In this document: piece after piece, positions 45,331-56,857 of the stretch | How positions within the stretch are numbered: position 1 is the first letter of the stretch | Layout: every line of letters starts with the position of its first letter | Origin: Pezicula radicicola | Lineage: Eukaryota; Ascomycota; Leotiomycetes; Helotiales; Dermateaceae | Assembly: GCA_003008705.1 (NCBI GenBank) | Contig: PDUO01000003.1 | Span: 497,891 to 561,890, forward strand | Direction of reading: 5' to 3' | Length of the DNA: 64,000 nt | Program-made: the position numbers and the translations under genes | The notes under the pieces: model-generated | Seen by the model: only the letters and a program-made list of their open reading frames with translations | Databases searched by the model: none | Told to the model about the DNA's origin: nothing

Positions 45331-47693
45331 AACTGCTGATTGACTCCTTGGAAAGCAAGAGATTTACGAGTATTATCTTTTCCAAAAAAAATATACAGAT
45401 CAAGAACTTGAACGGTGGTTTAAATTGCTATAAGGTTGTTACTGCATAGATCATGTGATATCAACCTTCGTCAACCCCTCCTCATATTGCGTGCTTCACC
45501 TCCAGGAGTCGCAGCACCTACATCCCACTCTCCATCGTCTGTAAGCTATGCAAGAGGGGTGAAATATGTTCTGCAAGAATGAACTGGTGGGAACTGTACT
45601 TATTTGCCAATCAGCTTTCTTTCTACCATGATGTTGTCGTTTATCTCCGCAAGCACATCATGTCTTACCCTTAAAGCCTCTCGTGCATTATCAGCGATTG
45701 CAGGCTAACAGCCGGTTATCTTGGAAATCTTACATTATATACAAGTGTCTGTCTTCCTCATAATCGTCGACATTCTTCGGTCTACATTTCGTTTCGTTAT
45801 TTTTAACTCTTCTACTAAAACTAAGTAGCTTTAAGCAGTAGTATTTAATGCTTACTCTATGTTGTATAGTACGCATAAGAGTACGGAAGTTATAATTCAT
45901 ACAGTGTTACAAATTTTGAATAGTTCTTCTGTTATGCCTCCGGAAAAAAGCAAGTAGGGGAATTAGGAGGAGCTTGTAGCTGTGAGCTGTGAGCTCTAGT
46001 TGTGTGTTGTGGCATGCAAAGAAATCTGTGTACCTTAAATTGTATGCTATGTGCTCAAAGGAGTGTGTTATGGCTTGCTTATGTTAAATAGAAGTCTGTG
46101 TAATGTAAGTTGTATACCTTAGGTTGGGTAATATGTGTACGGTCTTGTAGCATGTATGCGTTACGGATAAACATATACACTACGTGCGCTGTTCTATTAT
46201 TTCCTGGACATTTCAAGACTTCAGCCTATAGTTGTTAGTCAGTAAAGCCTGCGTTGTAAAGATAGTTCTCGCAATTGTATTGTTACATTGCAGTTCTTGT
46301 GGCTCCAAAACTGCCTTGGGAACCACAAGTACCAGCACACTCATTGCCAATGTGCCGCAGTTTATCGAGGCCAGCTACTGGATTTCCGGCAACGATGCAT
46401 CCAAGGCAAAGCCACACGATGCGGTTTACTTAGCCAAAAGTACCAACATCAAAGTCACACAACTTCCATAAACTGACAACATTAACCACTAGACACTCTC
46501 TCCCAAATATTATCATTGGGAGTGGCACACTAAGCCTCTGATGCGGTCGTACGCCGCTGAACTGTCACCCGCAGATCAGGCGAATCTACATGAGGTTGCG
46601 ACTTCAGATATCGGCGCTGGCACCGAATTTGCCGTTAGTGTCCTACCTACTGATTGCCACTTCACTAATTCCGTATGTTGGGCCCATAGTCTCAACCATG
46701 GGGACGGCAGTGCTGGAAAAGATGAAGGACCTGCGCGTCGACAGCGCGGCTGAAGAGGCTGAGGAGGGCGGAATCTCAGGCAAGGTCTAGAGCAGTATTC
46801 CTGGGGAAACGAAGGATACATTGGTAGCTAAACTTGCCGATTGTTCTAGGGCGTTGACAAAGGGAATGCACAAGTGAAAGTTGCATACTTGAGAAGTCCT
46901 GAGCCCTGGCTGATTATCTTGGCATGTCTTCGCAGCAGATCGGCTTCTCGTTAGTTTGGTAGTACCCTCTCAATACGATTTATACCTACATATATCCCAC
47001 GATAGCCAGGAACTATTCTAGTAATTATACCCTAGACACCCCTCAATAAATCAATAACGACGTGCCTAAGTTTCCTTGTTAAACTCGGCTTGCCTAGAGA
47101 AGCACCCAACGTTATATTTTCATAAGCAACTGACCAAATATTGTACACAGAGTAATACTCGCCTAAAAGAAACCTAGTGCTATTACCTCTCCTTTGTAAC
47201 TTAACTATTCCATTGTGCACCCATAAATTGTTAACAACTAAACAATAACCCGTTGTATTCTCACAACAAAGAGAATTCCCATTGCCAATAATAAGATATT
47301 AAGAAACTAAACAAAAGCATCAAACAAGACACCTAAGACAAGTCGAGTAGAGAGAAGGCAATCCTCGCACAAAGACACCTATGCTCATTGCCTCTTCTTT
47401 ATAACTCCTCTATTCCACTATGTACATACAAGTTCTTAACCAAACAATAACACATTGTATTCCCACAACAAAGAGAATACCTTTCGTAAGTAAAAAAGAT
47501 CTTAGCAAAACTAAACAATAACATCGATCAAAACACCCAAGAGAAACAATACCATTATATTAACTACTTATACATTTCCACGTCCATCATATCTCAATCT
47601 CCATCATAACACATCAAACATCAAACACATCATCACAACCAACAACCAAACAAAAACCCAACCAACAAAACACCCCCAGAAAAACACACAACC
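45331..47693. other. Gene-poor region with duplicated segments
   Basis: About 2.4 kb. 46280-46753 is a coding-like stretch in one frame (VPQFIEASYWISGNDASKAK, later LMRSYAAELSPADQANLHEV) split by TAA at 46469-46471 and a nearby TAG. It may be a relic or a two-exon small gene; unresolved. 47160-47545 holds a diverged tandem duplication. Around 45985-46130 a GTGTGTTGTGGC / AATCTGTGTA word set occurs twice. Confidence 0.4.
47160..47545. repeat. Diverged direct duplication, about 205-bp spacing
   Basis: 47160-47340 and 47365-47545 share ordered words: CACAACAAAGAGAAT, AACAATAACNCNTTGTATTC, AACTAAACAA and CACCYAAGA. Identity looks moderate, so this is an old duplication. No coding capacity. Confidence 0.6.
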
Positions 47694-48001
47694 ATGTGTA
47701 AAGTCTATCAAACAGAATACAGTAAGCCAAATCCCCCCATTCTCATCCCCATCCCCATCCCTTTCCAACTTACCAAGAACAAAAAAACAAGCTAACTCAT
47801 TTCTTAACAATAGGCTGCGGATGCTGGACCGAAAAAGAACATCTCTGCTACTACAACCCAGTTCAACAGGGCAACTCAATTGAGTCCTGTCCACGGTACG
47901 GGGTAGTGGTGCGCGAATCAAGCAGGCTTTGTTCAGACTGTCAACGTAGACGACGTAGACGGTCGAATACTGCTGGTGGTGAGGCTTGTGTTGTTATGTG
48001 A
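47694..48001 (+). CDS. Small Cys-rich protein with CxC and CxxC motifs
   Basis: Two exons (47694-47721, 47814-48001) give 71 aa: MCKVYQTEYSCGCWTEKEHL, then CYYNPVQQG, an SCPRYGVVV block, LCSDCQRRRRRRSN and ACVVM. The 92-nt intron has GTAAGC, a GCTAAC branch site and an AATAG acceptor. Eight cysteines, including CGC and CSDC, plus a poly-Arg stretch suggest a tiny zinc-binding, possibly nuclear protein. There is no signal peptide. Fungal genomes contain many short proteins beginning MCxxxxTxYxCGxxT, and this one follows that plan; their function is unknown. Neither exon is long enough to stand out as an ORF, so the call rests on splicing logic and the Cys pattern. Confidence 0.6.
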
Positions 48002-48342
48002 GGTGTGAACGCCAAAGAAAGGAAAAGCAGAAAAGAAAAGAGAAAGAGAGAAGGTAGGTAAAAAGGTAAGTGGCGTAAGATAGGTTGGTTATGATCTGTT
48101 GCTTACAATTACCTAGAAAAATGATAGATCCTTTCTTTACAAATAATTCTTTGAGACCTGATATGTGATATATTTTTTATATGTTATGTTTTATACTGTA
48201 CCCCTTGGTGTTACTCTAGGCGAAGTGTCGCTTAAATTAGTTGAGAACAAAGCCGACTTGTAGAGCGATCTTTATTTTAGTCTTATAGAATTATAAGTTA
48301 TGATATGCTATGTCTTTCATTCATGTTCAAGAATCTAATGAT
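48002..48342. other. Convergent spacer
   Basis: A short A/T-rich spacer between the 3' ends of the small Cys-rich gene and the M16 protease gene. No feature beyond presumed terminators. Confidence 0.5.
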
Positions 48343-51300
48343 TCAATCAGACTCACTGCCACTTTCTGATTCCGAATCATCAACACCATCGACATCTATC
48401 TCATCATCACTTCCCTCGCTACTCTCATCCTCCTCATCGTCATCCGCAAGGAGACCATAGTCTTCTTGAAAGTCAGCTAGAGCCTTGACTTCGGTCTTGA
48501 AGCCAGACTCTGAAAAACCTTTCGTGATTGCCTTGTATTTTAAGATAATTAGTAACAATTCCGAGTACAAAGCAAGAACTGGAATGGGAATGATAAACTC
48601 ACCTCTTCAGTCGCAGGCGAGCAAGTAACAACTACATTTGCAGTCCCCGGCAAAAAAGCGGGCAACAGCATGCTCTTCATCACGTCCTTGATTTGCTGCA
48701 CGTCCACCTTCCTGACCTCCTTCAACATCCGTTCATTGTACTCTGGATCTACACCGCGAAGCACACCATTAATGAAATTCAGCTGACCAGCTGCTGCCAT
48801 AGTTGGCTGCTCATCTGCCATCATGACCACAATACCGCTGATAGCTCCCTCGAGAGCTGGCTCAGAGAACTCCTCTTTGCCACTAATGAAGTCCTCAACG
48901 ATTTTCTTAGCGGCTACGAAAGCGCGGTAGGCATCGGGAGAGCGGTAGACTTTGAATTGAACAAAGCCTGCTTCTGGGTCCCGGCTGAAGGATGCACCGT
49001 ATGCTAGACCTGTTCCTCGAACAGCGGTCCAGAGCGGTCCTTCAACGGCTTCCAAAAAGGATATTGCTACCATGAGGGCTGGGAGAATCGGGTCTATGTA
49101 AGAGGTGGGGCCTGCGGCAGTTGACATACAGAAGGAAGAGTCGATGGTTGGCATTGGGACTATGACTGCTCCGTAGGATCCTGGGTTCTTGCCGTGCTGG
49201 CTGAGGCGAGAGACCTGTTTGATAATTGGAAGGAGTGGTTTAGAGGAGTCGAGAGTGCTGGTTAGTGGCTCCCAGGCCTTGACGGGGTTTGGAAGAGTTT
49301 CGACATTGGCAATGACCAGGGCGCGCATGTTGTGGTGCTTGAACAGTGCAGACCGGATTTCTTCGAAGCGAGATATTACAAGAGAAGGGTCCTTGGCGAG
49401 GAGCTTTTTCAGTCGCTTCATATAGACTGCTTTGACCAGAGTCCCACGGGCTTTGGCAATGGACTCTTTGTCAAGGTGGATCATGGCATCAACAGCATAC
49501 ATCATAGTGTTACCGCTGCGCTTTGAGTCTGGAATGTCGGCAAGGATCTTGGTGATCCCCGCCTTGAGCCTAGTTTCGTCAAAAACGCTGTCGAACATCA
49601 TAGTGCGGATCCATTCTATTGAATCGGCGTACTTGTCTGGCTCGACTTGGAATTGAATCACAACTCCTTCTGAATCGCCAATACGCCCTCCTCCGCCAAG
49701 AGCGTAGCTAATGGTATCTTGCTCCAATTCTGTTACAACCTGCTCGAAGCCAATTATCTTCCCAGCACGTCGAATTGGAGTATTGAAGAAGTTATCCATA
49801 AATAGTGGAAGCATTGGCTTTAGCTCAAGAGGTAGCTCGGCTGTTCCACAAAGTAGTGAAACATGAACAAAATTGGTAGGAACGTGCTCGAACTGCAGGA
49901 ATAATGGCGCAGTGGAATTAGCAGAGTCTACCTTCTCCTGGATTTTATTCGATGGGATGCCAAGCTCCTTTGCTAGACCTGTTCGTGCGGTGGTTGATCT
50001 GATAAAATGGATGGAGTCAACTCCAGGTACTGGCCATTTCTGGAGGAGTGAGTCTGGAATCTCAACATCATTTTTGACAATAGCAGCCTTGAGCTTCTCA
50101 GCCAGCCTTTGAAGTCCGTCTGGGCCGAGTTCTTCTTTTCTTGCAGTGATTCGAGCCTCTTCCTTTTGCTTGATACTTTCCGCAAGCTCTTTTGACGGGG
50201 TTCCTAGAATAGAGACATGCGGCGCATCAACAATCCACTTCTTCAAGAAAGTCCTCCACTCTTGGTCAGACCACTTTTCAAGCGTCTCGTACTCTTTAAT
50301 TGTTCCGAGGTCTTTGAGCGTCGAGCCATCTCTCTTTCCAAAAAGGTGATCGTTAATGATTCCAGTGGCATAGAAAGAACTAGAACTCTCTGCTTGAAAC
50401 TTTAGTTGTCTACGTTCCCGATTTAAACAATCAAGCATATATTTCATATCCAGCGGCTTGGAAGCTACTTCTGTCAGGAGCTCAAAAAGACGTGTTTCAA
50501 CATGAGCAAGCTTCTCGGTAGCAACACCGGTTGGTTGGAACCAGATCACGGTGCTTGGTCTCGAGTCCCACCAGTACCCAATCGAGCTGGCTAGTTCTTC
50601 CTTTTCGACCATGACATTTTCAAGAATGGAGATTGAAGATCCTGCAAGGTAAGTAAGTAGCACATTGAGAGCTCCCGTTAACACGGGATCATTGCAATCC
50701 GGGCCGAACATGCCAATAAGAATTTCTCCGGTGGACTCATCCTCCTCTGGGAATGTGATCCTCTCAATGACGGTCTCTTTGAGCGGTGGTGCTTGTGGTG
50801 ATTCCACCCATGGCCTGAAACGTTAGCAAGAAAGCGGCAATAGATGTCGATGCAAACCCACCGTCTGAAAGGAGCAGTTGGTGGAGGGATGTCATCAATT
50901 ATGCTATCCTCAAAGTCCTCCAGAATGTTGAAGAGCTGATGATGATCTATTTCTCCTATTAGGACAAGACAGAGATTCTTAGGTTGATACATCTCTCGAT
51001 GGAAAGCCCGAATCCGGTCAGTTGTCAGAACGCGCAACTGCTCCATTAGACCTCCTGTTTCATATCTGAATCCAACACCTTCAGGATATAATAGTTGACG
51101 AGCTCTTATATCCATAATTTCCCCGCCCGTATTCTGGACACCCTGCATCTCAGAATACACAACACCTGCATCATTACCCTCACCATCGATGTGGTGGACC
51201 TCAGTATAGCAACCCTCGTCAGTGATTGTAGGCAGTATCACGTGCTCAAGGTAGACTGGTAAAATTTGAGCGAACCCTTCCCAACCAGCAGTATCTAAGG

Positions 51301-51619
51301 TGTAAGCTGTATGATCTGTTGCGGTCCATGCATTGGTATTTGAATAGGCTCTGGTTGCAAGCTTATCAAGAATTCCCTTGTACTGATAGGTCTTGGAGCC
51401 CATAAAAACCAGATGTTCCAGCGTATGAGGGGATCCAGAATCGTCAAATATCTCAGTGGCCAAGGCAAAGTAACCATTCACTTTGGGCCCTTCCTGGTCA
51501 ACGATGACCACAGACATACCTGTTCTCTCAGAGACATGCTGGGAGATAGTTGCCGGTGAGTAGTCTGTCTTGAATTCTTGAATGGTCCGGAAATGAGTCT
51601 TCCTCGTTTGGCTCGGCAT
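48343..51619 (-). CDS. M16-family zinc metalloprotease (Cym1/YOL098C-like)
   Basis: Three exons on the minus strand (50862-51619, 48603-50814, 48343-48531) give 1052 aa. The inverted zinc motif HxxEH is SGSPHTLEHLVFMGS (His65, Glu68, His69), with the third ligand Glu140 in YTEVHHIDGEGNDAG. These are the marks of pitrilysin/presequence-protease enzymes. The four-domain M16C layout is kept, with VYRSPDAYRAFVAAKKIVED late in the protein. An acidic tail (DDDEEDESSEGSDDEIDVDG) ends it. There is no clear mitochondrial presequence at the N-terminus (MPSQTRKTHFRTIQEF), so it resembles the cytosolic YOL098C-type group more than Cym1. It probably degrades oligopeptides. The last intron has a TTACTAAT branch site. 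Confidence 0.92.
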
Positions 51620-52860
51620 TTTGAAACTGGAAGTAGCTGGGCGCGACAGAGAAATATTCCTAAGTCGGCTGACAGAAGGCCTTAAAAGAGCGTCAGCTGG
51701 TGGTCACAGACAAAGACGTATTGTTTAGAAAAAGATCTGCATTTGTAAACTCGACTGTGAATAAAGAGAATTTGTGTGCCGCCAAAATCTAATCCAACGA
51801 CACGATTTAGGCTTTTACCGGGGTAGGTTAATAAGATACCATACCATACGGTGCTAATGCTGGCCACTAGAGCCAAACATTAGCAGGCTGGGTATGGTTC
51901 TAAGTTCCCATCGGTACTCAAAGCTTGGACATAAGAGTGTCAAAATCGTACCAGTCTCCATCTGACACCTGGTAGATCATTACTGCCAGAAGAGGCAGCA
52001 CCACGGCAATGATCATGGATCGAGGTGCCAGGAGATAGCCTGCCACGACGGCTACGGAGATCAAGAGCAGAGAGTAGTGTGCTCATATGCGTAGGTGGAA
52101 GTAAGTGTAGGTGCAGGGATAGAAGTAGTGGCAAGAGAGACATAAGGAGAAGAAAGAAAAAGAGCCGCAAAATGTATAGGTAGGTATGTAGCTGGTTGAA
52201 ATAAGGCTGCACCATCCATACCTTGACGTATTTGCTGCAAGTGCAGGCCACCAATAATGACGCAGCCACAAACGAGGGGAAGCAGCAGCTCGCCACGCAG
52301 CGCGGCTTTTCGTGCTAGGAGACAGCACGGCGCGAGTGGCAATGAAGTTTGAGGCTGACGGATCACTATGGGGGAAGAGTTGTTTGCGGGGATGTCAGAC
52401 TCAGATGCGAATTGAGGCTGTTGATGCAAGCAATAAGCAAAGAAGGAAAGAAAGAACGAAGAACAATACAAAAGCGAGAAATGCACGTGATTGATTGGCT
52501 GCCAAACGAATAGAGTAAGAGAACAGAACACACACACATTATTTTCCGAGTCTTCGTACCTAGACGCGCAAAGCCGGCGTTGACCCGCAGGCGCGTCATT
52601 AATCGTACTTGTGCTGTGCTGTGCTGTACTGTCCTGTCCTGTCCTGTACTTTCTTACCTTGGTATGGTAGCTTCTTAGCTAGCTATCCAAATTCCTTGTT
52701 GGCAACTTCCCATTGACTCGTTTGAAAAAGGACACACCTCACTTGCCTCGGATCAGAGGAGAACATCCAAACGATATGCATTCGCCGCCAATTGCAATCA
52801 CTTTATACACTTAATCCGCCATCAATTACTTTATCCTCGCATCGCTTCATCTTGGTCAAC
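51620..52860. other. Divergent promoter region between M16 and ZW10 genes
   Basis: About 1.2 kb between divergently transcribed genes. It contains a pentamer repeat at 52614-52648. Several overlapping minus-strand ORFs here have low-complexity translations and no family features. Confidence 0.55.
52614..52648. repeat. (CTGTN)7 pentamer microsatellite
   Basis: Seven tandem pentamers CTGTG, CTGTG, CTGTA, CTGTC, CTGTC, CTGTC, CTGTA, about 210 bp before the ZW10-like start codon. Confidence 0.85.
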
Positions 52861-55808
52861 ATGTCTTCGAAAACACCCCACGACCAAAACCAACTTGGCA
52901 CAACCCTGGTGGAACACGCCCAAGATGGCAGTTTCCCAGATGACGAAGCTGTAGCATCAGCTCGTACACATGGTGCAATCTTGAAAGGAGCTCTAGAGGC
53001 TGTGAGAGACGCCAAGTCGGATCTTGAGGTACGCATCGAGGCAGCTCGTAGCCAGATGGCATATTGTGCATATTAGGATACTTACCCTTGCTTTTTATAG
53101 GGAACAATACGCGCAGTAAGCCAAGGATGCGGCCCTGATGTCGACGAGTGGATAAATACTGCCCGCAGCATTCGAGACGAGGCCGATGAGACCAAAAGCC
53201 TTTCAAGCCGAATCCTACGTGAAGGTGAAGCTGGCGAAAAGCTATTCGCGGACCTCAAAGATAAAGAAGTGCATTGGGAGTTCCTGCAGCGTGAGAGGTC
53301 ATACAACCAACGCCTCTTGAAGGAGTTAAAGTCCATAAAGTCTGCAAAGAGCTTTTTGGATGAGGCGGAAGGTTTGAGTACTGTGAATATCGTATTGGCT
53401 TTGGAAAGAGCAGACCGTGAGCAAGATTGTGCTGCCCCTCCTCCACGTGTGTGTTACTGACTGTATCCTCAGAAGCGAAGAAGATCATTCAAGCCCTCAC
53501 GGTAGGTGGCACCGCACGAGTAAGAGGTCTTCTTGAAACCCGCCAGGCAACGATCCACAAACATTTACAAGAAATACTTCAAGAAGCTTGGAACAGTATG
53601 GTGCTAATCAACTCCAATGATGGGATCGTGGAGATCCGTGAAAGTACCTCAGCCGAAAACCAGGAACAGGGAAACGCTCTCGAACAGACTGCAATTGCTT
53701 TAGAGAAATACGGACAGCTCCAGTCCACAGCAGAAAAGTTCTGGCATGAGCTGGATGCCGCCATAGTTAAGCCTCGTACCGACCTTCGACATTCTGAGAG
53801 ATTAGCCTCGATAGAGACTGAAGGTGTTAGTATTATCACCCCTGTCTCCCCGTCCTACATGCTGACAATCCAAAGACTTCTCTACGGGTTGGAAAAGAAG
53901 ATGTAGGCCGTCAAATCAAGTCGCTTTTCCAGGATCTCACAACTATCGTCGAGTTTCTTGACACCAAACTTCCACATGACTTTGTAAAGACCGTTTCAGT
54001 TGTCATGATGCCACAACTGTCCGCCCGAATTGAGGAGGATTGGCTAAACTCTTGCATACCATCATCATTGAATGAAATCCCTGACTACGAGGAGGCCTTA
54101 AATTATGCTACGAACTTTGCTGAAACTCTTAGGCAGATGGGATGGTCAGGATCGGAAACATTTAGAGATTGGGTTGAATTAGTCTCCAAGAATTGGCTTC
54201 AGAAACGAAGGGATGATGCTTTAGACTACATTCGTATAAAGCTCTCGGCTGGTATTGGTAGCACTAGACAGGCCACCCATACTGAAAAGGGCGTACTCTC
54301 TAAGGACGAGGGTCTGAATGATTTATTGCAAAATCGTGAAGAAGAGGAAGACGATGCATGGGCCGCCTGGGGTGATGACGATGCAGGGGATGCAGAGGAG
54401 AGGCGAGCCAGTGTTGTCTCGTTAGGTCGTCACGAGGAGAAACCTCCTACTCCAGGACGGCACTCCCCTATTGAGACGAGAGAACGCAGTAGAGTACAGT
54501 TGTCAGACGGCAGCGCAATGCACCCGTACGAGCCTGCAGAATCAGCCGATGAAGATGACACATCTGCTTGGGATGCAGACTGGGGTTCTGACGATGAGGT
54601 TAACTCTACAACCCACTTACCTGCAGAGCAAAATGGTGCAAAAAATGAGACTACCTCTGAAAACCACTTACCTGCTAAGTCAAATGGTGCAGAGGTCGTA
54701 CTGTCAGAAACTTTTGAAATATCATCTAATCCTGATCATGTTCTCAAGATCGTCTGTGACGTTCTTGACGATGCGGTTACTTTGTCAAAAGAAGAGTACG
54801 TAAACGCTACAAACTCTTTTGTGTCGCTAACAGATTATGCCAGATCTGCAAAATCACCTGTTGCTCCGGCAGTTGTAGGGCTATTTAATGTTCTAAACCT
54901 CATATTAGCTATGTATCGAGCTGTCGCTCCATACTACTATGGTAGCGACTCTCGGGGCAGAATGTAAGATCAGCACTACTACCTAGTACGTCCGTTGACT
55001 AATATCTGACGAAGGTTTCTCTATAACGATGCCATATACATTACCGATCAACTTCAGGAGTACATCATCAAATGGGGCCAGCGTAAAGACCTAACACCTC
55101 GGATTCATAAGAGACTGAGGCTGGACCCTGAGATAAAAACCCTCCAGATGTTTGGCAAGACCATGTATGTGTCAGAGATGGACTCCCAGAAGGCAGTAAT
55201 TACTGATCGACTTGGTGGTATGAGCTCCATCCTGCAATTAGTTTGACCCGGAAAGCTGCTGACAATTACCAGGTGCCCAAAACTTCTTAATGCCAGCGGA
55301 AGGAAACAATGATTTACCAGAAGATGCACTTCCGCAAATCCAGGCCGTCGTTTCGCACATTCGGAAACAAGCAGACGTCTGGAAAAGCATACTTTCAAAT
55401 TCTGCCTGGACGCAAGCAGTCGGCTCTCTTATTACTACCGTTGCGGCAAAATTGATCAATGACGCTGGAGACTTAGAGGCAATCTCCGCCGATGGATCTT
55501 ACAAGATAGCCGAGCTTGTCACAGAGGTCTTGAGTCTAGACAATATCTTCAAGGCGAAAGACAAGTCAACTTTTTCAGCAGCTCTTTATGTCGATAATTG
55601 GCTCCAATTGGAGTTCTTCAATCAAATACTGCAGAGTAACATGGCTGACATTCGTATGCTGTGGTTTGAGAGCGACCTCAGTCTATATTTTACAGTTGAT
55701 CAGGTTGTCAATTTTATTAATATCAGCTGGGAGTCAAGCGTCAACAGCAGAGGACTGATAAGAGATATCAAAAACACTCCGGAGCCGAAGAAACAAGTGG
55801 AAGATTAA
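52861..55808 (+). CDS. ZW10: ZW10/Dsl1-type vesicle-tethering or kinetochore protein
   Basis: Six exons (52861-53028, 53101-53416, 53473-53825, 53876-54963, 55015-55217, 55273-55808) give 887 aa. The N-terminal half is helical (EVHWEFLQRERSYNQRLLKE, LEKYGQLQSTAEKFWHELDA), like ZW10 coiled regions. The middle has acidic Trp-containing repeats (DDAWAAWGDDDAGD, SAWDADWGSDDE), a pattern of fungal ZW10/Dsl1 proteins. The C-terminus (LSLDNIFKAKDKSTFSAALY, ESDLSLYFTVDQVVNFINIS) is conserved. In animals ZW10 acts in the kinetochore RZZ complex and the ER-Golgi NRZ tether; fungi mainly keep the Golgi-to-ER tethering role (Dsl1), so that is inferred here. All five introns are 46-72 nt. The GTTAGT donor at 53826 is slightly unusual. 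Confidence 0.85.
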
Positions 55809-56857
55809 GATGAGTCCTCGTCCGCTGAAAATCGGCGATAAAGTTTTCGAATAGGATATGGAACCGGAAGGCTTTCTGGGGGTCGGGTCTTATGAGTATA
55901 CGATAGCATAGCATAGCGTTTTAAGAACTTAATGATACCCTCTTTCATACCCTATCTTCTAATAGTGGTGGCACATATGCATCAATGACTAGTGAAGAGA
56001 CGTTGTCATATTATGTGACGAACTTGAAGATTTAGATTTGCTACTTTACCACTTATTCTAATTGCACTGAACCATTCTAATGAATTGGTGTCGTAAGAAT
56101 AAGGAAGGTTACTTGGATTTGTAGCTGCTCTTGTCCATTACACTTCATCAACTAAAATAAAGTGACCAAGTCCATGATTTACAATTCGCGACTCGCCAGC
56201 TCGTTCATGGCTCCACCACATCAATTTCATACAAGCTAGGGTGGGATCCCAGATGTGCTATATTTATCTGCTTCTACCTGATGACCGACGTTGACATTCA
56301 CTTACTCAGCCTACTCACTTGTACACGAAGGATAAAGTAAGTTTGTTCGACTTGACTAGATTTATTCTTTTACCTAAAAATGTCTCATAGTACTATACTA
56401 TGAACGTAAATACTTATGTGAGATGCAATATATCTAATGTTCTCTAACAAGATTCTATTTCGCTTGATTGAAAGAGTAAGGTATTAGCCGGATTTGAAAG
56501 TGTCTCACCACAATGTGAAATATGAATATGAGCTATGGTGCAAGTTTAAAAACATTTCAGCAAAAAATTGCCCTATGGCTATGTACTTGCTGGATAGGTT
56601 TTCTTTAACCTTCTCTACTACTGACCTAACAGCAGTTTTTCGTAACTTGTCACCATCCTCGCTTGCAATATCTTCCTGTCTGCCTTCCAAGAAATTGCGG
56701 GTACAGTTATAATATGCCCGTTTGAGCTCTTCCGGCAAAATAGATCTATTATGTAGATGTGCCAGAACTCTTCTTGTGTTGTTCGGCGGTCACACTTTGA
56801 GGTACTCTGACTATATTCGTGGGTATGTGGCGTCTCAGCTGAATTTTCGTCACAGCC
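55809..56857. other. Convergent spacer with a coding-like minus-strand ORF
   Basis: About 1 kb. Minus strand 56505-56738 is open for 77 codons with protein-like composition (RAYYNCTRNFLEGRQEDIAS, VEKVKENLSSKYIAIG) but no ATG and no recognised family. It may be a relic. The rest is AT-rich 3' sequence. Confidence 0.4.

Noticed and set aside
47604..47921. 105-codon minus-strand ORF
   Set aside because: It overlaps the better supported small Cys-rich gene on the plus strand, which has splice signals and a Cys pattern.
51940..52599. Cluster of minus-strand ORFs between M16 and ZW10
   Set aside because: Low-complexity Leu/Ser-rich translations in a promoter region; no family features.
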